DNA of 64,000 nucleotides, from contig LNAC01000162.1 of the NCBI GenBank assembly GCA_002007465.1, positions 2,271,832-2,335,831 on the forward strand. Reading direction: 5' to 3'. Below the pieces are notes generated by a model, which saw only the letters and a program-made list of their open reading frames with translations, had not been told where the DNA came from and searched no databases. This DNA is from Ailurus styani (lineage: Eukaryota > Chordata > Mammalia > Carnivora > Ailuridae). A program made the position numbers and the translations under genes. Below, piece after piece: positions 58,820 to 64,000 of this stretch; position 1 is the first letter of the stretch, and every line of letters starts with the position of its first letter.

Positions 58820-59690
58820 TGAAAGTATTACGTTCCAAGTATTTGAAAAAATGCAATGATAAGGTTGTAGGCAGCAAGAAAAAAGGCCTTTCCTTGGGGC
58901 ACCTGGGTGGCTCAGTCGGTTAAGCCTCTGCCTTCGGCTCAGGTCATGATCTCAGGATCCAGGGATCGAATCCCACATCGGGCTCCCTGCTCAGCGGGGA
59001 GCCTGTTTCCCCCTCTCTCTCTGCCTGCCTCTCTGCCGACTTGTGATCTCTCTCTCTCTCGCTGTCAAATAAATAAATAAAATCTTTAAAAACAAAAAGA
59101 AAAAGAAAAAAGGCCTTTCCATACACTGTTGAGGTGACTATCAAATATTATAATCTCTATAGGAGGTAAGTTGGCAAAAATAATCAAAATTATGATTATG
59201 CTTTCATTTTGACTACTAGGCCTTATCTTATAAATATGCATTCATACATTAAATAACACATATAATATTCATTGCTACATTATTATCTTGTAATAACAAG
59301 AGATTGGAAATAATCCAAGTATTTACTTGCTGAAACTGGTTAAATAATCTATGGCACATAAGGAAATTCTCTGTGTAGGATATGGAACATTCTTTAGTTG
59401 TATGGTTAAGTGAAAAAAGCAAGTTCAGAATAGTGTGTTTATGTGTGTGTGCAAAAATGTATTACAATTTCATAAGAAAGAGAATAACTAGAAATACATA
59501 TCCATATGTGCTAACATTTGCTTAAAGAACTCCAGAAGAATGCACCCATAAACTACTGATTATCTACAGAGGTGGGGGATAAGTTAGAAACAAGGTGGAT
59601 GAGGCAGGATGAGACAAACTTTGCAGTAGATGCTTCTCTTATTGTGCTTTTTGAAACATATCTTGTATTACTTATTTTGGGATTCATGTA
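58820..59690 (+). mobile_element. Older LINE-1 (L1M-like) 3' part, split by a SINE
   Basis: ATACACTGTTGAGGTGACTA, GTAAGTTGGCAAAAATAATC, AACAAGAGATTGGAAATAAT, CTGGTTAAATAATCTATGGC and AAGTGAAAAAAGCAAGTTCA occur in the order of old L1M ORF2 ends. It is much more diverged than the L1s at 13-26 kb. Confidence 0.8.
58894..59102 (+). mobile_element. CAN SINE, sense, young
   Basis: It has GGGGCACCTGGGTGGCTCAG, GGGATCGAATCCCACATCGG, two CTCTCTGCC units and an AAATAAATAAATAAAATC tail. Perfect 18-bp TSD AAGAAAAAAGGCCTTTCC at 58876-58893 and 59103-59120. Confidence 0.98.
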
Positions 59691-60402
59691 GACAGAACCA
59701 AAAGCAAAATAAAAGTGTGGCATAGTTTAGGGAGAAAAGTAAGACATGCACTGTGCTCTCAAGGGGCACCTATGTAATAAGGAACAGAAGAAGTGATTAT
59801 AAATCTATCAATACATGGCAAAAGAACAAAGTACTATGAGATTTCATAAAAATGGGTAGTCATATGTGGGTGAGGACGATAAAAATATTCTTAAAGGAAA
59901 ATTAGCATTTGAGAACTACAAGCTTCATGGGTATAAGACCTCTGTGGCTATCCAGAAAGGCCTTGCACTTGGTTTAATGATCCATGGTTGCTATCTTGAA
60001 ATTCTAAATTATTTTTTAACAAGGAGTCCCATATTGTCATTTTGAGCTAGGCACTGTAATTTATGTAGTTAGTCCAGTACTGGAAAGAGAATTTGAAGTT
60101 CATGTTTCCTCATTGTTATCCTCTGAACCTTAGGGTTTCTGAGAAGCCCTTCTGAGCTAATGTATAGTTGTAATATAAAGGGAAAACAAGAATATGAAAT
60201 ACTGTAACTCATATTACTTGATAATTGGGATTACTATAAATTCTATTTAAATATCTGGTTCCTGTTTAAAATGTGCCTTACTGTATCCTTTATGGTACTT
60301 ACATAATATGACATAATAAATGGCTATGAACAAATATCCTAGAAGAAACTGTTATTCTAACAATGGAGATTAAAAAGCAGAGACTCCAACATTTCTATTT
60401 AG
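59691..60402. other. Unassigned AT-rich sequence
   Basis: Nothing recognised. Confidence 0.4.
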
Positions 60403-60960
60403 GTGAGACATAGAGGCAAAGGTAAGACTGGAAGGGGCAGGTGTGCTGGATTTCTCTAAAATTTGTATTTGCCTAGTGACAAAGATCATTTTAAAGTTTC
60501 CTTCAGGTTGACTAAACTTTAGACAAGCTTCTTCTCGATGCTAGACCCCTGACTTCCCTTTTCTTAGAGAATTTACTTTAGAACACTCGTAATTGTAAAT
60601 TCTCTGCCCCTTTGGGATATAAACATTAAGTAAGGTAGAGCCTCAAACTCCCAAGTTTCTGTGGGAAGATAGGAGTCTAACTTTGGGGGGTATCTGTCCC
60701 CCAAAAGTTGTAAAAGTCCTTCCTGTGACAAAGATATAAGAAAGGTTACTACTTTTTACAGTAAAACCAATTAACAAACACAGATGTCCTAGAGTCCCAC
60801 AACACCAGCTCTTAAAAACTCTTCAGCTTTTTGTTTCAGTCAAGTTGAGCTCAGACTGGGGTCTGATTTGCAGCCCCCACTGCAACATCCTTGAATACAG
60901 TCTCCCTTGCCTGTTTAACTTTGTCCACTAGTCAGAGAATTTTTGCTTTGACACTAACAT
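60403..60960 (+). mobile_element. ERV-type solo LTR, family not assigned
   Basis: It shows the order of an old LTR: CCCCTGACTTCCCTTTTCTT, TCTGCCCCTTTGGGATATAA, GAGTTGAGCTCAGACTGGGG-like region near 60840, CACTGCAACATCCTTGAATA, then TTGCCTGTTTAACTTTGTCC and an end near CTTTGACACTAACA. The AATACA at about 60893 fits a decayed poly(A) signal. A hairpin (60679-60709) lies within. No retroviral genes flank it. Borders are approximate. Confidence 0.55.
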
Positions 60961-61009
60961 TTTACAAATGTTGTGCAAGTGTCTGTTGTTCATGTCAAAA
61001 GTGAAGTGA

Positions 61010-61218
61010 TGGGGGTGCCTGGGTGGCTCAGTCAGTTAAGCATCTTATTCTTGATTTCAGATCAGGTCATGATCTCAGGTTTGTGAGACTGAGCCTCATC
61101 AGCAGTTCCACGCTCAGGAGGCCGTCTGCTTGTCCCTCTCCCTCTGCTCCTCCCCATACTTGTGCTGAGCATTCTCTCCCTCTCTCTCAAATAAATGAAT
61201 AAAATCCTTAAGAAAAAA
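61010..61218 (+). mobile_element. CAN SINE, sense, older subfamily
   Basis: GGGGGTGCCTGGGTGGCTCA, then AAGCATCTTATTCTTGATTT of the older type. Tail AAATAAATGAATAAAATCC. TSD AAAAGTGAAGTG (60997-61008) versus AAAAGTAAAGTG (61219-61230). Confidence 0.95.
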
Positions 61219-61230
61219 AAAAGTAAAGTG

Positions 61231-63199
61231 TGGATAAGAATATGCTTTTGTAGAGGGTATGTAGAAACAGAGCTAAAATTTTATCCCCAGATCTGACAAA
61301 TCTTGTTTTTGAGGACATTGGATGAAATGTAAATTTTAGGAGATTTAATATGCTAATAAGCAAATGTTATTAATAATAATTCTAAGGTATCCACAACTTG
61401 TTCACAATTTATATTTCAAAGTAGACAGAAAAGTGAAATGAAATGAGATTAGAAACATCTTTACATAGATGGCATTTTTTCCTGTCCTTGGAGCCTTTAG
61501 ATAGATCAATGAGTTTTGTTTCCCTGCCTGCTCTCTGCCAGCAGTTGCCTGGTGGTGATTTAGCTTTCCTTTTTGTGCTTAATGTGATGCCATATTTTTC
61601 TTAAGATCCTCTACATCTCAGATGTGATTTTTCAAAGCATTCGTTTTTTTATGCAGTGCCTTTGCAGGTTGCCCCTCCATTTTCAAATGCTGAGTATTAT
61701 CCTCACTGCTCCAAAGAAATGGACCTCATATTTCAACACCTCATCTAATAGGATTTTTGTTTCTGCTCTGATGAAATGTGGCTTAGATACATTTATTTTC
61801 TGTACTCTTTCCTTGCTAGAAAAGTGTATACCAAGTAATGTGAATGTGTTCTTCGTTTCTGTATTGAAGGGTGTTTACAAAGAAATAAGAGTGACTTTGT
61901 ATGCAAATGCGATCCTTGGCACAGAGTTCCACCTAGTTAAACACCTAAATATGCCCCCTGAAGAAAATTAGGTGCTGAATTGTGCACCAATGTCCTTAAA
62001 GGCATTATTTAGACCTTTAATTTTATCATTTGGGGAATGTGCTCCAGTCAAACACCTGGTGAAGACAAATACGAAAGGAAACAAATTAAAGTGTCTCGAT
62101 AAACAGCACTGAAATATTAAACAAAATGCATTGTGATTAAACAAACAGGGACCTACAAACACAGAGGAAAAGAAAACTCATACAGAGGCTTCTAACTTCA
62201 AGTAAGAAATTTAAAAAGTGAATCACATTATTAGAACAAATATTCCCAGAAAGGAAAGAAGGTGCCCTGTTCATTAAGGCAAAAATCATCATAGATTCAT
62301 TTTAAAAATATTAATACCTGGTATTGAATGATTGGGGTGTACTTCCCAATTTAAAAGTCCCCTTTTCCCTATTTATACAATACAAGAAGATGGCTGATTA
62401 TTTCTACCGAACCTTGCTAATATAAAAATTTTAAAAATCTTTCGAACAACCACAGTTACAGTAATTGCATGTTTCTAAATACAGTAACTGGTCAGAACAG
62501 AAAATAGTAAAAATATTTTCTCATAAGTATATGGAAATATATACACAAATATATGTAGTACATACACCCATGTATGCATACATAATTACTGGTTTTCGAT
62601 GGGCAAAGAGGTTCTATTTTTGCATCTTGTTTTATATTCCAAGTTGCCCCTCTACAGTCTATATATAAATCATGCAAAAGTTACTCCCACTGAATGGCAG
62701 AGGCAGTTCCCATATTGGGATTCCCTGAATTACCTTCAGTACATATTAGCAGGGAAAGAACACAGGCATGAATCATAAAGTTTCCTCCTTAGAAAATATG
62801 TTTAGAAATCTGGCTTTGTGCAATATGGGAACATCACATCCCAGAAAGGAGTCCTAGAAATCTAGAACTCCTCTCTGAACATAAAATGTAGTTTTCTTCA
62901 TTCTTTTATTCATTTTCATAATTTTCTTCATTCTTCTAGAAACCATATTTCCTTTGGTTAGTTTATCTAAGATAGTGACTTTAGTAACCCCTTCATGTTG
63001 ATATTATTCCAAGAGCATTATGGAACAAATAAGGACGAAAACGTAATATTCTTCATCCCAGCAAACAGAAGTTGCAAGCCTATATAAATAAAATATTCCA
63101 GATGTTTAGATAATAGGAAAAACCTATATTTAATACAGTTCACACTGTTAATTTCTAGGTCACTTTTTAGTAAAGGAAAAAAAAAGTGATTTCTAGGAT
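61231..63199. other. Unassigned non-coding sequence
   Basis: About 2 kb without recognised repeats. It contains the 115-codon frame at 61624-61971, which has no signal peptide, domain or repeat that I can recognise and no exon context. Confidence 0.45.
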
Positions 63200-63262
63200 A
63201 GGATCAGCAAATGCTTCTTCAAGAGCCAGAGAGGAAATACTTCAGGCTTTAAAACAGGTATC
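63200..63262 (+). mobile_element. MER20-like hAT DNA transposon fragment
   Basis: GGATCAGCAAATGCTTCTTC, then AGAGCCAGAGAGGAAATACT and TTCAGGCTTTAAAAC match in order the start of the MER20 type ('ggcaaac...aagggccagatagtaaatattttaggcttt'). Only about 60 bases are recognisable. Confidence 0.6.
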
Positions 63263-63871
63263 CAGCCACACACAGGCCTGTTGTTTGCCCACCTGGAGAG
63301 GACCAATGAGGAGGGAAATAAATCTTGGAGGGTCTAGTTTTTCAAGTGACTCCTTGCTTTACTCAAGTTGCTTTACTTGAGACAAATGAAGCAAAAGTGG
63401 CTTAAACTTCAATGGGTTGGACTTTCAGTTGAACATAAGCATATACCTCTGTCAAAGGAGGCTATGGTTTTTAGTTTGTTTTTGTTTTGTTTTGTTTCTT
63501 AATTGGAAACACTTTGTATTCCCTTACAGTACTTAATCCCAAATCCTTAATGGTGGGCCCCCATTTGTTTCCTCATACTCTCCTGCTTTTACTTAATACT
63601 CTCTCACTAAACTCTTTGTTTCATGATTCTGTCTCATTTACCATTATTTAGATTGCCCTGATTGAGCTCAGACATGCCATCTCATGAGTTAATATCCTCT
63701 CTATCTGGAATAGCACTGGAACTCACATAGTTTACTTTGTTTCATCCCACAATGTTCTCTTGATAAGTTAACTCTGCTGGAAGGAGGTAATATTTACAAA
63801 CTTTCCAAATTGGGTTAGGTACTTCACTTGGCTTCCCTAGCAGCATATTTATGGCTTTATGTGTCATTAAA
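63263..63871. other. Unassigned non-coding sequence
   Basis: Nothing recognised; a (GTTTT)n patch lies at 63474-63500. Confidence 0.4.
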
Positions 63872-64000
63872 AAGAAAACTTTAATTGTAGAACAGTTTCA
63901 GATTTATGGAAAAATCTGAATGTAGTACAAAGAGTTTCCAGATACCCACACTAAATTTCCACTATTATAAACATCTTACATTTGTATGATACAATTTTTA
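63872..64000 (-). mobile_element. Old LINE-1 3'UTR, antisense, continues past right edge
   Basis: TTTAATTGTAGAACAGTTTC, AGATTTATGGAAAAATCTGA, GTACAAAGAGTTTCCAGATA and AAACATCTTACATTTGTATG follow the antisense order of old L1 3' ends. Confidence 0.8.

Noticed and set aside
61624..61971. 115-codon frame in non-repeat DNA
   Set aside because: No recognisable domain, signal or splice context, and no related frame nearby. One or so frame of this length is expected by chance on two strands of 64 kb of AT-rich DNA.

Overview
The window looks like mammalian intergenic or deep intronic DNA from a caniform carnivore. I found no protein-coding exon, no intact structural RNA gene and no CpG-island-like promoter of a host gene. 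The main diagnostic feature is 19 tRNA-derived carnivore CAN SINEs (SINEC). They start GGGCGCCTGGGTGGCTCAGT, carry CTCTCTGCCTGCCTCTCTG and CTACTTGTGATCTCTCT pyrimidine segments, and end in AAATAAATAAAATC plus an A-tail. That 3' part fits musteloid/arctoid SINEs better than dog or cat ones; this is an inference from memory of the families. Several copies have near-perfect target-site duplications (TSDs), so SINE activity was fairly recent.

Layout. 1-1204 is the antisense 3' part of an L1 that runs off the left edge. 1.2-13.5 kb is mostly old or unique AT-rich DNA with one sense and one antisense L1 piece (3.5-4.9 kb), five SINEs and an MIR. 13.5-26.7 kb is dense LINE-1: a 3'-end copy at 13.5 kb; a nested complex at 15.5-20.35 kb, where L1s inserted into and beside other L1s, one carrying a degenerate CCCTAA (telomere-like) tract; an L1 at 20.8-23.9 kb split by an LTR-like segment and an 81-base assembly gap; and an L1 at 25.0-26.7 kb. 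27-40 kb is the quietest part: long unique stretches, an antisense MLT1 LTR (30.4 kb), SINEs and an MIR. 40.0-41.6 kb is an L1 inserted inside an MIR. 45.6-46.2 kb is a cluster of three SINEs at one target. 46.9-52.3 kb is mostly unique, with conserved-element-like texture at 47.4-49.0 kb (a hypothesis only). 54.3-58.7 kb holds the only L1 here with a 5'UTR and ORF1 start; it lacks the middle of the element and carries three 3'UTR-like units in a row. The right end has an older L1, an ERV-type LTR (60.4-60.96 kb), a SINE, a MER20-like fragment and an antisense L1 remnant.

No open frame looks like a host gene. The longest ones (126-164 codons, at 13.5 and 25.25 kb) are LINE-1 ORF2 fragments, and 115-117-codon frames in unique DNA are within chance for AT-rich sequence of this length.

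Three of the four N-runs reveal assembly structure. The single Ns at 15473 and 29879 separate two copies of the same DNA (104 bp with one difference; 79 bp identical), which look like unmerged contig ends. The second appears to expose a SINE that is present on one haplotype and absent from the other. I found no new biological system. The observations most worth following are that presence/absence SINE, the telomere-like tract at the 5' end of a nested L1, the repeated use of single insertion sites, and a tRNA-Met-derived fragment at 52.35 kb.
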